Origin: Medicago truncatula
Lineage: Eukaryota > Streptophyta > Magnoliopsida > Fabales > Fabaceae
DNA length: 64,000 nucleotides
NCBI RefSeq assembly: GCF_003473485.1
Contig: NC_053048.1
Span: 39,118,755 to 39,182,754 of the forward strand
Reading direction: 5' to 3'
The translations under genes and the position numbers were made by a program. The notes below the pieces were generated by a model that worked only from the letters and a program-made list of their open reading frames with translations, made no database searches and was not told where the DNA came from. This document shows positions 10,801 to 22,880 of this stretch, one piece after another; positions within the stretch are counted from its first letter, which is position 1, and each line of letters starts with the position of its first letter.

Positions 10801-13800
10801 AGTGGTTCATAATCATGTTGGCAAAGTGCAACGAGGCCTAGTGCCAAGGCATTCAACCATTTAATTAAACAAAAATACGGTTAAACACGTATAATGCGAT
10901 GGGAGAAATCCTTATGCTAAAATTTAGAATTATAATTTATGCAATTCTGAGGACATGAAAACCAGGCATAACCCTTCACATGGGATGGAATTAGAAGAAT
11001 ATGAAACACAAAAAATTAAAAAAATAAATGAATCAACAATGCTACAAGAAATTACACAAGGTAAAGTTCTCTGTAATTTCTTAGGTAACAAAAGATGGGT
11101 ATAACCTATTTAAGGCATATAGAGATTTAAGGGAGCAACCAATGGTAAATGATGGTGAGGGTGAATATAATCTCAGTATAACTAATGTGACCCAGAATCA
11201 CATGCGTGGTTATCGATAAAATTTGACATTTTTGTTTAATTATTATCATGTATAGTAACTTACCAGAACCATTTAAGATAGGAACCATGTTGCGAGCAGC
11301 ACCTCTCACGACTAGACGGAAATCCCTCTTAAGACCAACGTACTTGGCATATTTCTACACAATTCATAGAGGTAAGGTAAGCTTTTGAAATAAAGTTTCA
11401 AATTAGGCCATGTTTGAGCTTTTATTAGCATATGTCAATAAGTAACTGGATATCAACTCAACAGAAAGCCAAGTTTTAGAACAATAAATTATTTTAAAGT
11501 TGATATCTAAGAAAAATTTACCTCATTAACAGGGGCCTCATTGTCTCGAAAAACAGCATCATGACTATCAATTTCTTTGCCAAATTCTGTCTTCAGAAGG
11601 TCCCCAGAATTCCCAACAACAGCACAAGTACGAAACTGCCGTGGGTGAAAGGGGGGTTTTGCGGGTAATAATATATTAAGCTGTTCTTCACAAAGAGTCT
11701 TATTATAGCACTTCTTTGCCCCCCTACAAGAAGAAAACTTGTAACTACACTTGCTTCATAATCAAATGTTCACAGAAAATACAATTGACACACAAACAGA
11801 AGTCAATTTTTGAGATTCATACAATTGTGCTATTCTTAGTGGAGCATAATCTACCCAACCACCAGGACGAACGTCAAGATACTCTCTTGTCAACACTGTG
11901 GTCATGTTACGGTACTGCAACAGCACAACATAGTATTCAGTACAGATTCGTCCTAAAACACAACTTAAGCAGAGGTGAAAATATAAACCATAGAAATCTA
12001 CCTGTTCCCATAGTAGTATTGCCTCACACACATCATACGTGTACTCCAAAGGCTCAAATTTTTTGAACTGCTGATTGTACTGCAGTTGTTGAAACATTAA
12101 GAATTAAAAAATATATTAAAGAAAACCAGCGTCAAACTATAAGTTGAAAATTGAATTAAAGAAGAAGGGTTAGTAGACTAAAGTATATACCCAAGTGCTG
12201 TTGGTGCCTTCAGGGTATTTAAGGACCAACGTGCAGTGGTCAATAATGTCTGCAGTGAGTCCAAGCCCCCTATTAGCCTGTTTTCAATCCAAAACTCAGC
12301 TCAGTTCTTCACACTACGATATAATTCAGATATTCTGACCAAGAAAGGAAGAAAAAAACAAACACGGTCAAATCCAGAACAGTGTTTGGATTCTCAATTA
12401 AGTGTCGGAATTGATTTTTCCACCAAGCTAATGCAGTTTTAGTAAAATACAGTTATGAATACAAATGTTTAGTTACCGTCCAAACTTAAATGAGATTCAA
12501 ATTGTGAATCGAAAGACCTATTTTCTGAACCTAGAACAAAATCAAATCATATTATGAAAACATAAGATATGTTACCAATGAAATAAGAAATTTTTAAGTG
12601 AGAATCATTGATATGGAAAAATTACAGGCTGATATTTCATCTTTTAACCACAGTACTCAAGTGGTTGGCAAAAGAAAAGTGGTTGGCTATACGCAAAATT
12701 GACAAAACAAGTGGCTAGGTATACAAACCACTCTCTTGTCAACACTGTGGTTCATTAGAATGAATTGGGGTTTAAGATGAGATTCACATCCAAAGTAGAT
12801 ACACACTAGAGATGTGTATCAATTGGATTGGATTTAGTTTCATACTGAATCCGGATACATACTCATAACCATTGTAGTCCGGGTCGAGTGCTGGTTCGTA
12901 GGATCGTACGACCCTACGTCCCACGGCATCTCAACTGTGCTTCGACTTTACTCATGTTCGTTTTTGCTCTGTTTGCTCTGTTTTTCCTCTGTTTCCTCTA
13001 TCAACAACCTACTGATCCTACTTATGAATCGTGTTTACCATCTTTCACCAGCCTACTGATCGTACTTAAAAACTCAAACCTGACTACATTGCTCAACAGC
13101 AACAACAACAACAATCAAGTCTTATCTCACTAAGTAGGATCGACAATATGGATCAAATTACACCATCATATACCATATTTCGATCCAACTCACTAATCTC
13201 TAAATCTTCCTTAATAGCTTCTCTTATAGATTTTCTAGATCTTCCTTTGCCTCTAGTGATTTGACTACCCTTCATCCGATCTATTCTCCTTACGACAGAC
13301 TCTACATGTCTTCCTTCTCTCTCCATGCCCACACTACCAAAAGTTTTACATACTAATACTGAAAACATCCAAGCATTATAACGCTTGAAACTCAATAATC
13401 AATTTTAGAAAATCAATTAATTCAAAATCATGACCTAAACACACACTAAGTTTCTCAAAAATCACTTAAACACTATGCATAGCAAAAAATGATAAACGGT
13501 AAGAAAACGAATGATGTTATTACTGAGATGGAAAAGTTACCACACATTGCTTGACAGTGGACTGAAACTGAAATAGATCACGAATTGATTCGGAGTTGCG
13601 ACGATCTGAAAAGACGGAGCCTGATAATGCGAAATGAAAAGAGAATTAGGTAACTGAAAATTAAGGAATAATTAGAAAGAAAGATGATTAGGGAAAAAAG
13701 TGATTACCGACCGGAGAAGAAAGAGGATTGGATGAAGAAGAGAAGGAGGAGGGAGAAGAATGCAGCGGCAAAGACCAGATATAGAATCTTCGGTCTCGCA

Positions 13801-13829
13801 GCAGATGCTACTTGCTTGTGCTGTCTCAT
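7812..13829 (-). CDS. SIA1: Sialyltransferase-like protein 1 (GT29), Golgi type II membrane protein
   Basis: Eleven exons (13712-13829, 13541-13620, 12191-12277, 12002-12079, 11823-11914, 11522-11723, 11264-11354, 8734-8792, 8456-8604, 8283-8364, 7812-8204) sum to 1431 nt, 476 residues. A short cytoplasmic N-terminus is followed by one membrane segment (about residues 14-37, [14 protein letters not shown]). The lumenal part carries a sialylmotif-L-like region ([19 protein letters not shown] to VFRDNEAP, about 182-220) and a motif-S-like region ([22 protein letters not shown] core, about 289-310). Arabidopsis SIA1/MGP2 is needed for normal pollen tubes, and a CMP-Kdo-like donor rather than sialic acid has been suggested; activity here is not shown. 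All junctions are GT-AG; the intron 1 donor is an unusual GTCGGT, required by phase. Intron 7 (2.5 kb) and intron 2 hold repeat debris. Confidence 0.92.
9040..10560. mobile_element. Possible degraded retroelement in SIA1 intron 7
   Basis: The 2.5 kb intron between 8792 and 11264 is much longer than the other introns of this gene. Its middle is less AT-rich than its ends and contains an LTR-like stretch starting near tgatgtgatgggttag (9498) and running to about 10010 (agagatctttcac, then ttcagttctatctatc). A 94-codon open frame on the plus strand is not recognisable. I could not find matching ends or target duplications. Confidence 0.3.
13092..13395 (-). mobile_element. 3' end of an RTE-clade LINE in SIA1 intron 2
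   Basis: On the minus strand a frame reads [18 protein letters not shown], then [20 protein letters not shown]. This matches the C-terminal tail of plant RTE-type reverse-transcriptase proteins. Just after it comes the 'gatccatattgtcgatcc' and 'cttagtgagataag' 3' tail and a (TTG)n-like end (plus strand (CAA)n at about 13095-13114), which is how plant RTE copies terminate. The reverse transcriptase itself is absent, so this is a 5'-truncated insertion of about 300 bp in the intron. Confidence 0.7.
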
Positions 13830-13855
13830 TGATCTTGTTGCTATTTGCTACTCCA

Positions 13856-13874
13856 GAGAGAGAGAGAGAGAGAG
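13856..13874 (-). promoter_or_regulatory. CT-repeat in the SIA1 5' leader
   Basis: The sense (minus) strand reads (CT)n about 27-45 bases before the SIA1 start codon. Pyrimidine-rich runs near transcription starts are common in plant housekeeping genes. A role is inferred only. Confidence 0.5.
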
Positions 13875-14059
13875 CAGTGAACGACGACGTTTTTGGCTCT
13901 GATGTGAACAACTTCGACTTTGCTTCTGGTGATGGAATGGAAGCGCAACTATCACGCTGTTACACCTTGCATTTTTTTCATCTCTTGCATTCTGTTTTTC
14001 GTCAGTTAAAAAAATTATGCTTCCCTCAAAAAAATTACAAGAGTTTGTGTTTTTAGATC

Positions 14060-15150
14060 TTCATATCTAAGTTTATTAATTAATATAAAAAAAAAATTCA
14101 AATTTTTGTTCATTTTAAATTAAGAGATAAAAAATTCATATAGCGAACAATCGTAATAAAGAGAACATAGAAGACAAACTAGGGGAAAAGATGTCCTTTT
14201 ATAAAATGCTGGATTTGTTTTTGAAAATTACAAGAGAAATGGTAGAAAATATTGGATCTATATTCTCCTGAGATTGTTATGAAGTATTTGTTTCATGAAA
14301 GTAAAAATACTTTGGGAAAAAATTGGGAAACATGTTTTAAGGTATTTTGAAGAAAAATTAAAGTTTGATTAATACTCATAACATCTATTCAAATTGTTGG
14401 TAAGAGCAAAAAAGAATTTACTCAAGGATGAAACGTTTAAAAATTTTGAATTTTCATTGAAATAATTCTTAGTCAAATTTACTTACATCCAATCACATCC
14501 CCATTAAGAAAAAATATGGTTAGTTACACAATTTTAAGATAATTTTAAAATCCCTCAAACAAACAAAAAATCTTTCAAAGTAATGTGAGCCTTTGTTTTC
14601 TCGTTCCAGGGTGTTTTAAAAAGCTGTACAATGAAACTTCCGCGGCAAAAACCACAATTTTCCTTAACACATACCAAACTGCGACTAAGTCAAGTTAAAT
14701 AAGATAAAGGCTTAAACAGCCACTAAGTTGAGCTTTAATTTACAACATGAATTATGGACCAAACTATCAGAGCATAACATGATGTAATTCGAAAGATTTT
14801 TTTTTTTATCTAAAAACTTCAGCTTTTGGTGGAGTACAAGGCTAACTCGATGCAAAATGAAATATAAAACTTGAACTCAACCCGCTAAAAATAATTCAAT
14901 AAATTTTATGAATTGATAGACAAATATTAAGAGTAAATAATGCAAAGAACGGAACCATCCTAAACAAAAACATCTTTAAAAATGTGCGCAGTATCCAACA
15001 TTGGACATCATATTTATTCTACAGATCCATGGAAACATTCTGCCTGAAGTCGTGGATTATGTACTGATGAAAACACTTATTTCTCCACACAAGTCTCTAC
15101 TTTCCTAAAGTTAATTAAACTCGCCATAAAATACATGTAATCTACAGGAC
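14060..15150. other. Intergenic, SIA1 5' flank and RING gene 3' flank
   Basis: AT-rich, with no long frames or recognisable repeats. It must contain the SIA1 promoter (near 13.9-14.5 kb, minus strand) and the 3' untranslated region of the RING gene (near 14.9-15.15 kb). Confidence 0.6.
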
Positions 15151-15156
15151 AAATAA

Positions 15157-18100
15157 TCAATAACGCCTGCCACCAGATGTTGACAGAAGAACTCGATTTG
15201 GTTTCTTTCCTTTCTTTCCTAAGTCATTTGTCTTCGGAGCATTCGAAGTTCCATTAGATTCTGCTCTAGATATGACATTGGAGTATGATAGTGTCTCCCC
15301 ATTCCTCAAACCTACAGGATTCCAACAGTTGAGAAATAAAACATGTTCAGGCCCTTGAAGCCGCTTGATTCTTCACTGGCATAACACATTTGGCAAGAAA
15401 AAAAAAAAAAAAATTTGCAGAATCATATAATACCTGCTGTACCAGAAGAACCAGCAATTGAATTGTTACTATGTAGATCGCTAGTTTCTTGAGTAGGAAA
15501 GGATGGAGAATCATGGCCAGCGGCAAAACCAAGCCTAGTAACACTTGAGAACAATTTCCTCTCACCAACAACCGGAGGACTTGATGACAAAGCAGAATTT
15601 CCCAGAGCTAAACAAAAAGCAAATTCAAAAATTATACACACCACAATTGATCATTAGCTGCAATAATGGAAATTATGCAGACCTGTTACACTCAACAACA
15701 ACCACACCCCATACAATTAGTTCATTTTCTCGCACGCAACATAACATTTCTACAATAATAAGGTTTCTAGTAATGTGATCACAAATTCCTCATTTCATTT
15801 TCCTAGTAAAAAAAATATATTCCTCATTTCAACATCCAGAAAGCAGATTGCTGATAGGTTCTATCAATTACCTTCAAAGTCATCCATGGAGAACGTGGGA
15901 GGATCATCACGAGAAATAAACTGATAATGGGTTGACATGGAAAGAGCATAATTATCAGTAGCTTCGGCCTTCAATTTTTCCTTTTGTTCCTACAGAATAA
16001 GAATACAACACAATTCCAAAGTCATGGCAAAGTGCAAGCAAATTATGTGGATGCCAAATTCAATTTCAATCTAAAAATCATTGGGGTGCAAATTAAGAAA
16101 CTGAGAATTAAAAGTCTGCACAACCCTAAGTAAGTCTGCACAATCCTAAAGCCTAGCATGGCCCAGAAGAACCCTGTTATGCAAGCATTAAGGGTGCAAG
16201 AAGTAAGCCGGGAGCTCCAAAAAAATCCTATTAATCGAAAATTTAAACCAATTTACATATGTTTGTGTATATAATATGTTGGCCTACATCAATACCTTCT
16301 TTGCAATTTGCTTCCTCTGGTTTGCACGTTTCTTTATTTCATCCATAAAAGGGGCCAGTGCTTCAGGAGGCAACATCTCACTCAAATCAACTTCACAAAG
16401 CTGAAAAATTAGCAAACATCTATTATTTATTTATTTTTGATAAAGCAAACATCTATTATAAATCATAAGAAAATATTATAGAGCTAAATAACTCTAAAAA
16501 TGTACCTGAAATATTGTGGTTAGCGGAAAATGACTTAGAAATCGATACCGCCTCCTCATAGCCTCAGATTGAGTAACTGTCTCCAATTGTAGAATCCTTC
16601 CACTTATTCTGCAATCGGTTATAACAAAAAAGCATTTAATGCTCACTTCTAAAAGGAGGGTGCTTATTCAAATCGTCAACCATAGGTACACAAAAATACA
16701 CCAAAATATTGGATAATACCCTCAGGCTGCAAAGTATATAATCAAATAGAAAGAAAAGATACAAATTCATGCAACATTGCATGAAAATTTGGCCTTTGAT
16801 AGAGACCCAACTGCGATTGGTTTATGTAGCCAACTCACCTACTGGGTTAAAGCCTACTGGGTATTATTGTTACTTCTCAGAAAACATTTTCAACCAATCC
16901 AGTACTGGGAGTCTCTGATAAGAAATCACAAACCAAACTTACATTTGAATTGAATACTAGCATTTTAGTTTAAAGCCAAGGTTTAACACTATCTTGAAAT
17001 CCACAGTACAATCTTGAGAAACTAAATGGCATGTATATAATTAAATCATACTAGTTTTCCCGACATTCATCATTTTTCACCCAAACCTAATTCCATATGT
17101 ACATAAAACTCATGGGATTTGACGTCCTTGATGTCAGACACATGTATGTGTATAAACCAAAATCATGACATGAGAATCACTAGAATCTATGCACACAAAC
17201 CAATGCATTTTTCAATTATTTCAGCACATAGTGGAAGTAAATTTTGATATTTCTCAAACCTGTGAGGAAGTTTATCATAGCTACCATAATGATGCAGTAA
17301 ACACTTCGTGTTCAAAGGATGAAGAATTAGATGTTGACCATCAACGGCCTGAAGAAGACATGAACATGGTAATATTAAAATGTCATAAACTACACGGAAA
17401 TTAGATTGAAAGCTTTACGCATGCTTCAATCAGGCATTGTCTGATAAAACTAAAAGTAGCAATTCGACATAGCAACAATGAGGGATTACAAGATAAAATG
17501 GCTTAGGTTGCTATACACAATTTAATGTCCAATGATAAAATTCAACATGTTGGTAGTAAAACAAAAAGTAATTGGCATCCACTAATACAACCAGCATGAC
17601 AAATAAGCCAGACCATCTTAACAAACATAACACATCTTTAAACTGACATGAACAAAATTAAAGCCATTAGTGAAGAAGATAACTGCAGTATCAAAACTAG
17701 CTCAAATTTTCCATTTTATGAATTAAAAAATCTAGGGTGGCATCGTGCAGCAAGCGACCAGAGGACCTATTGGGATACCACTTCAACAGAACTTTGACAA
17801 TTAAGAAATCTCTCTATAACAATATTGTTATAAACGATCACTCAGTACAAGAAAGTCAATGGATAATGGCCGCAGGGGGCACCATGAAAGCCATGGAAAT
17901 AGTTGCCACCATATAAAAGCTGCCATACAATGGTGTTTTATCACACAACTGCCATACCTTACTACCATGGCTGCCATTTACCAACATCGGTGAAAAAAAT
18001 CACATGAAAGGATCAGATCCAGTTGTTTCAGTTTAAACATCTACCATGTTAAACTCAATTAAATTAATAAATAAAGTTAATTAGGTCCACCGGAAAGAAA

Positions 18101-20910
18101 AAAAAAGTTAATTAGAGACTCGTTCTAAGATTCAATACTTGTTCCTTCTCAAGTTACGACGAGAACCATTTTCAGCCCCTAAACATCAATCCATTTCCTG
18201 AAGTGTTTCTGATTTTAGAATCACAAAGACAATTTTTTATCATCTCCAAAATCAACCAATAAATCTTCATTTACTGCTGCCAATAACATACTGCAACCCG
18301 CTTTCTTCAACATACACTCCCTTTTCTTTTAAAGTTTTAGTAGTCGTGATGAGGTGAATGAAAAGGGATGGGATGGGATGGCAAAGGAACAATTATACAT
18401 GTTTCATAATTAACAACAAAACTTTTTTCGACTAGGTGGGATTGGGTACATGGATCAATCAACGCCATAAATCCTGTCATGTATTTGGTTTAAAGATAGA
18501 TTATTTACCTCTAAATTACTCTCAAGTCTTAACAATTAGCCTATAATTTTTCTTGGTCTCTCACTACCTACACATCCCAGACAAGCCAATCACAGACAAC
18601 ATGTCTTCCTATACCTTACAATTTACACGATGTCAAATTACTCCATATAGTGCCTAATATGGACAACCAGTCCATGATGACAACACATTTGTTCTATCTA
18701 ATTAGGAATATATGAAGCAAGAAACATGAGATGGACACAACAAAAACCAACTGCCATTAGTTTACCTGATAGAAATTGTACGAATCATTTTCCTTTGCAT
18801 CTCCAATGCCATTTGAATGCCCTTGAATACAATTTTTCTCTTCATATGAAGAAGACAAAGTTATCTCCTTCTCAGCTAGTACCTTGTCCACATCCAAAGT
18901 ATCATCCTGACAGGTTCCAGCAGTTGATTTATCCAATATTACAACCTTACTTTGATCGGGGAAATCAGTGGAGGAAGTTCTTGATCCATTAGAACAGCTT
19001 TCGTCATCACTATCCCAAGCATTTGTAGATATTGATGGGGTCTGGGGTGCATAATCAATGAGGTTGGAAGATTTTTCACTATAACAAGCCTTGTGCTCAT
19101 TCCAGTACTTTTTTCTCTGCTTTAACTGCTGCATTGCAGCACTAACATATGGAAGCTTCTCCATGTCGTCAACAAGACCTGAATCAGCTCTGGCCAGCCA
19201 ACCGTCTAGATCTGATATTGCATGTCTCACTGAGAGATCTACATCTGACGTGAGTGTGAACTTAGAAAAGGGGTCACATACATCGCCTCGGCCACATGAT
19301 GAATTATCACCCTCTTGTTTATTTTTATGCGAAAGAGTAAATGAATCCTTCTTCCTTGTTAAGAAAGTGAACTCAATATTATCTCCTACTTGATACTGTT
19401 TGACATTTGTGATGTGGAGTGTATATAAATCCTTGACAGATATTGTCACAAAGCACAACGGACACCTTTTCCAGCGATCACCTTTGTGATCCTCTTCACC
19501 CAACATCAAGTATTGTAGTATACATGGAAAACAGAAAATGTGTCCACATGAGGTTATTTGGGGACACAGGGGATGCTCCAAACAAATTGGACACTGAACT
19601 GGAAAGGGGGTCGAATATGTCACGCATATAATATCTTCCCACTGCAACATTTTATCTGGATCCATTGAGTCCGGTGAATAATTTCCAGAATCTAGCACCA
19701 TGAATTTGAAATTGGCCTGCAAAAACAAATCTTTGTTGTATGGTCTTGTCTTCCTCTGCCTCCTTGCTGGAGGGGGAGGAGGAGGACCCCTTTGTTGAGA
19801 ACGGGATATTGGATCATACTGAAAATTGAGCAAGTGATTGGCATTTGCCATTTGAGACTTCCTTCCTGCCAATGGGGTGCTTCCTTGAGAATATACAGAC
19901 CCGGTAGTCTGTTGGTTTCTATGAGAAGAAACTGTTCCTGTTGTCTTCCCCTCATATTGGGAAGATCCAACTGTCCGTCTTCCTGAGTGACTCCTAGATT
20001 GTGTTCTAGAGTTTCGCTGAGGTGTCTTCATACCACTTGAAGACTCTAATTCCGTCACCTAAAAGCAACAGAGATACACACAAACATACGATCAATGTCA
20101 ACTCTATACTTCTAACAGATCTTAGGCTTCTAGAAAACAAGTTAATTAATCAACATTCGACATAAGTTCCTTCAAAACATGCATTTCAGGTGTGACAAAT
20201 ACAAGAATTCAATAGATAAATAAATAATCCAATCCTCCACGTGGAAAATTAAAATACCTTTTCGGAGGGCACACCAGAATTTTCTGCAGCAGGATTTGAT
20301 GGACCTGCCAAATACACCACAAAATTATTCATTAGAACAAACAACATCAAATCAAACAGATAAAGAACTTCATTCAAGAAAAACTAAAAGAAAACACTTA
20401 ACTCCCAATGATCATACCTCAAAACAAAAAACAAAAAATCTCACAATGATCAAATTTCATTAACCAAAAACAAAAAAAATTGAAAATCCCCGCTTTTTAT
20501 AACCTAGTGAAGTCAGACCAATAATCAATTCACAAAAACAATAGTAATAAACAGCCCCCATTGATTTAGTTCCCAAATTCTACACATAAAAATTTGAACC
20601 CTGCTCCTAGACAGCATTTCTAATACAAAATCAGAGCAACCAAAACGCAGCTACAAAAAATTTACATTTTTTTAATTTAAACTCGTATTAATTTATTCTC
20701 TACATACTAAACGGGAAAACAAAATCGAAATAATGGGGAAATTAAAGGTTTAATGGAACCTGGAAGATCGTGGATCTGGAGAGATCCGAGAGAGTGGTGG
20801 AGTAAAGGGGAAAGAGAATCTGAAATTCCATGTTGTAAATTAGGGTTAGGGATTGTCGAATTTTGAGAAGATGAAGATGACGATTGGGTTTGTGAGGGCA
20901 AGATGGACAT
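15157..20910 (-). CDS. RING finger protein, RNF10-like E3 ubiquitin ligase
   Basis: Nine exons (20760-20910, 20258-20304, 18766-20058, 17260-17348, 16506-16608, 16296-16400, 15872-15989, 15434-15607, 15157-15311) sum to 2235 nt, 744 residues, all GT-AG and in phase. The N-terminus is rich in Ser/Gln. A polyproline stretch (PPPPPPARR) precedes a conserved block (NKDLFLQANFKFMV). The RING-HC domain spans about residues 222-269 (CPICLE, CGHIFC, FPCI, RCPLC; C3HC4 ligands all present). After it comes a conserved ITNVKQYQVGD region. The C-terminal exons encode a conserved helical part (SGRILQLETVTQSEAMRRR) and a Lys-rich end. The layout matches animal RNF10, an E3 that ubiquitylates 40S ribosomal proteins; whether the plant protein shares this substrate is unknown. 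A start at 20910 gives the only long in-frame first exon. Confidence 0.88.
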
Positions 20911-20949
20911 GAAATATCTGGAAGAAAGGGGGGGTTAGGGATTCGTCAC

Positions 20950-22880
20950 TGCTCTATCTATCTATCAACTTCTTCTAATTTTACTTTACCAAAAATTATG
21001 AAAGATGTTTTTATATTTTTGTTTTATTTTCGCGGCATGGTGGGGCTTCAGGGTATCCTTGCCGCATCTTCGCCGAATATTTTTCTACCGCCACCGGTCT
21101 TAACTCATGTAAATACAATTATGCCCTTCCTTAATTCCTTCTATTATTTATTTTCTATTTATTTATGTTTTTTTTTTTTCAATAGAATAAAAACCATAAG
21201 CTTAGCTTACTTGGTAAGGGACAATGCATATTATATGCAGGAATGAGGTTTGAATCTCGGACACCCCATTTATTCAACTTTAAGGTGAATTTCTTTAGCC
21301 GCTAAACTACTTGACCAAAAAAGGAAGAATAAAGTTTAGGTGAGGGTCAATTTCTTATAACTGATAAATTGAACCAACTTTTTTTTTTTGGCTATCTATC
21401 CCTTTTTCTATCTCAATTATGATGATTATTTTAATTTAATTTATATTTATTTCAATTTAAACTTCGTAATAAAAATGTTCCACAACAATTGATAAATAGT
21501 TTTTTTAAGTCAAATTAACCTATCAAAATTAATACCGAGAATCAAATGTAAAACTTTTAAGAGAAATATACACCGAAGTTTTAAAGTTTCAAATAAATAC
21601 TATCAAACAAAACCAAACGGATTGTTGATAGATAAATACGAATCCAGTGTAGTTTAAATTAAAACTAAAATTTTAAAAATAGTTAGTTGTTGAATCCACT
21701 ATAGGCAATCAGAAATCTTTTAAGTTTGACAATTCTCTTAAAATTGGTCATTTTATGCTACATTTTGCTTGCATAGTTGGCTCTTGAAGTTAAGTTAAAT
21801 TACACTTGACATCCTTGAAGTTTGACATTTTCTTGAAGTATTACCATGAATTGTTAAAACATAATCCAAATAACATGCACAAGTTGATTAGCAAGTACTT
21901 TGTACAAGGAGGTTAATGACATTGATTATGTGGATACTCTTTATTATCGAAGTTTTTAAAGTTTGTACATGAACTTTGATGATTGTAGAGAACTGCAAGA
22001 AAATATAATTTGAAAAATACTAAGAATGCTCTCTTTTTAGCATTCTTTAACATTCACTTTTTTATTGGATAAAATTTATGTAGGTCTTACCACTTTATGT
22101 GGGATCGATTTTCAATGTGTGATACCCATGTAAATTTCACCCATAAGAGAGTGGATGTTGGAGAGAGTGTTGAAAAGAGAATGTCAATTGAACTCTTCAT
22201 ATATTTTTTATTCTCAAGTTTTTAGAGGTTTTACATGTGCCCTGATGCAGGCATGGATGCTCACTTGCTTTTTAAGCATATATTTTTGAAGTAGTGAGCT
22301 TGATGAAAATGCCAGAGTGAGGGATATGACTATCATTGCAAACATAATATAATATAACAAATCAAGTAAAAAAAAAAAAGCATAAATCACCATTTTGAGA
22401 AAACTGTCAAAATCTGATCACAACCCTGACTTATCAATTTGACATTTTTGTCGGAAATTTGTGAACTCCATAAACGATTTTATAGGGAAATGATATATGT
22501 AGTAACAAATAGATAGCAAAGCCACCACAAAGGTGAGATCACTATAGTACTTTTTTATCAAGTGGCTCTCAACTAACATACGATAAGGTAAATCATATGT
22601 GAAAAAAAAATGTTATTTGAACATTATTTTGGGTTAGTAAAGTTCGATAATGTTTTAAATGGTTAATGCATTTCACACACTAGGTTCACTCAATTTTACA
22701 CTAATAAAGGCCTTTATGGAAGCTGTTTTGGAGGAGTTGAAGATATGGTGTTGTGCAAAATACCCAACAATTAAAAGCTTCAGACTTTAAAACTATGACA
22801 TGTTATCATTGTCACAGGAACGTATAAAATATCATATGCTTGTTAAAAAGCAAGGACTTCATTCAACAAGTGATTTTACT
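20950..22880. other. Intergenic: RING promoter side and mannosidase 1 3' side
   Basis: AT-rich. Contains one SINE (see 21193-21322). An imperfect inverted arrangement of aacattcac / gtggatgtt-like sequences at about 22030-22175 may be a worn MITE. No other gene is seen. Confidence 0.5.
21193..21322 (+). mobile_element. tRNA-derived SINE, plus strand
   Basis: A box A-like tagcttacttgg lies at 21203-21214 and a box B-like ggtttgaatctc at 21247-21258, with spacing as in a tRNA-derived RNA polymerase III promoter. A tRNA-unrelated body follows (cacccca, then ctttaaggtgaattt and gctaaactacttgacc) with a short A-rich tail. A related copy lies on the minus strand at 31870-31983. Confidence 0.65.

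Noticed and set aside
13672..13911. Minus-strand frame overlapping SIA1 exon 1
   Set aside because: The true exon 1 is in another frame, starting at 13829, and gives the type II membrane anchor.
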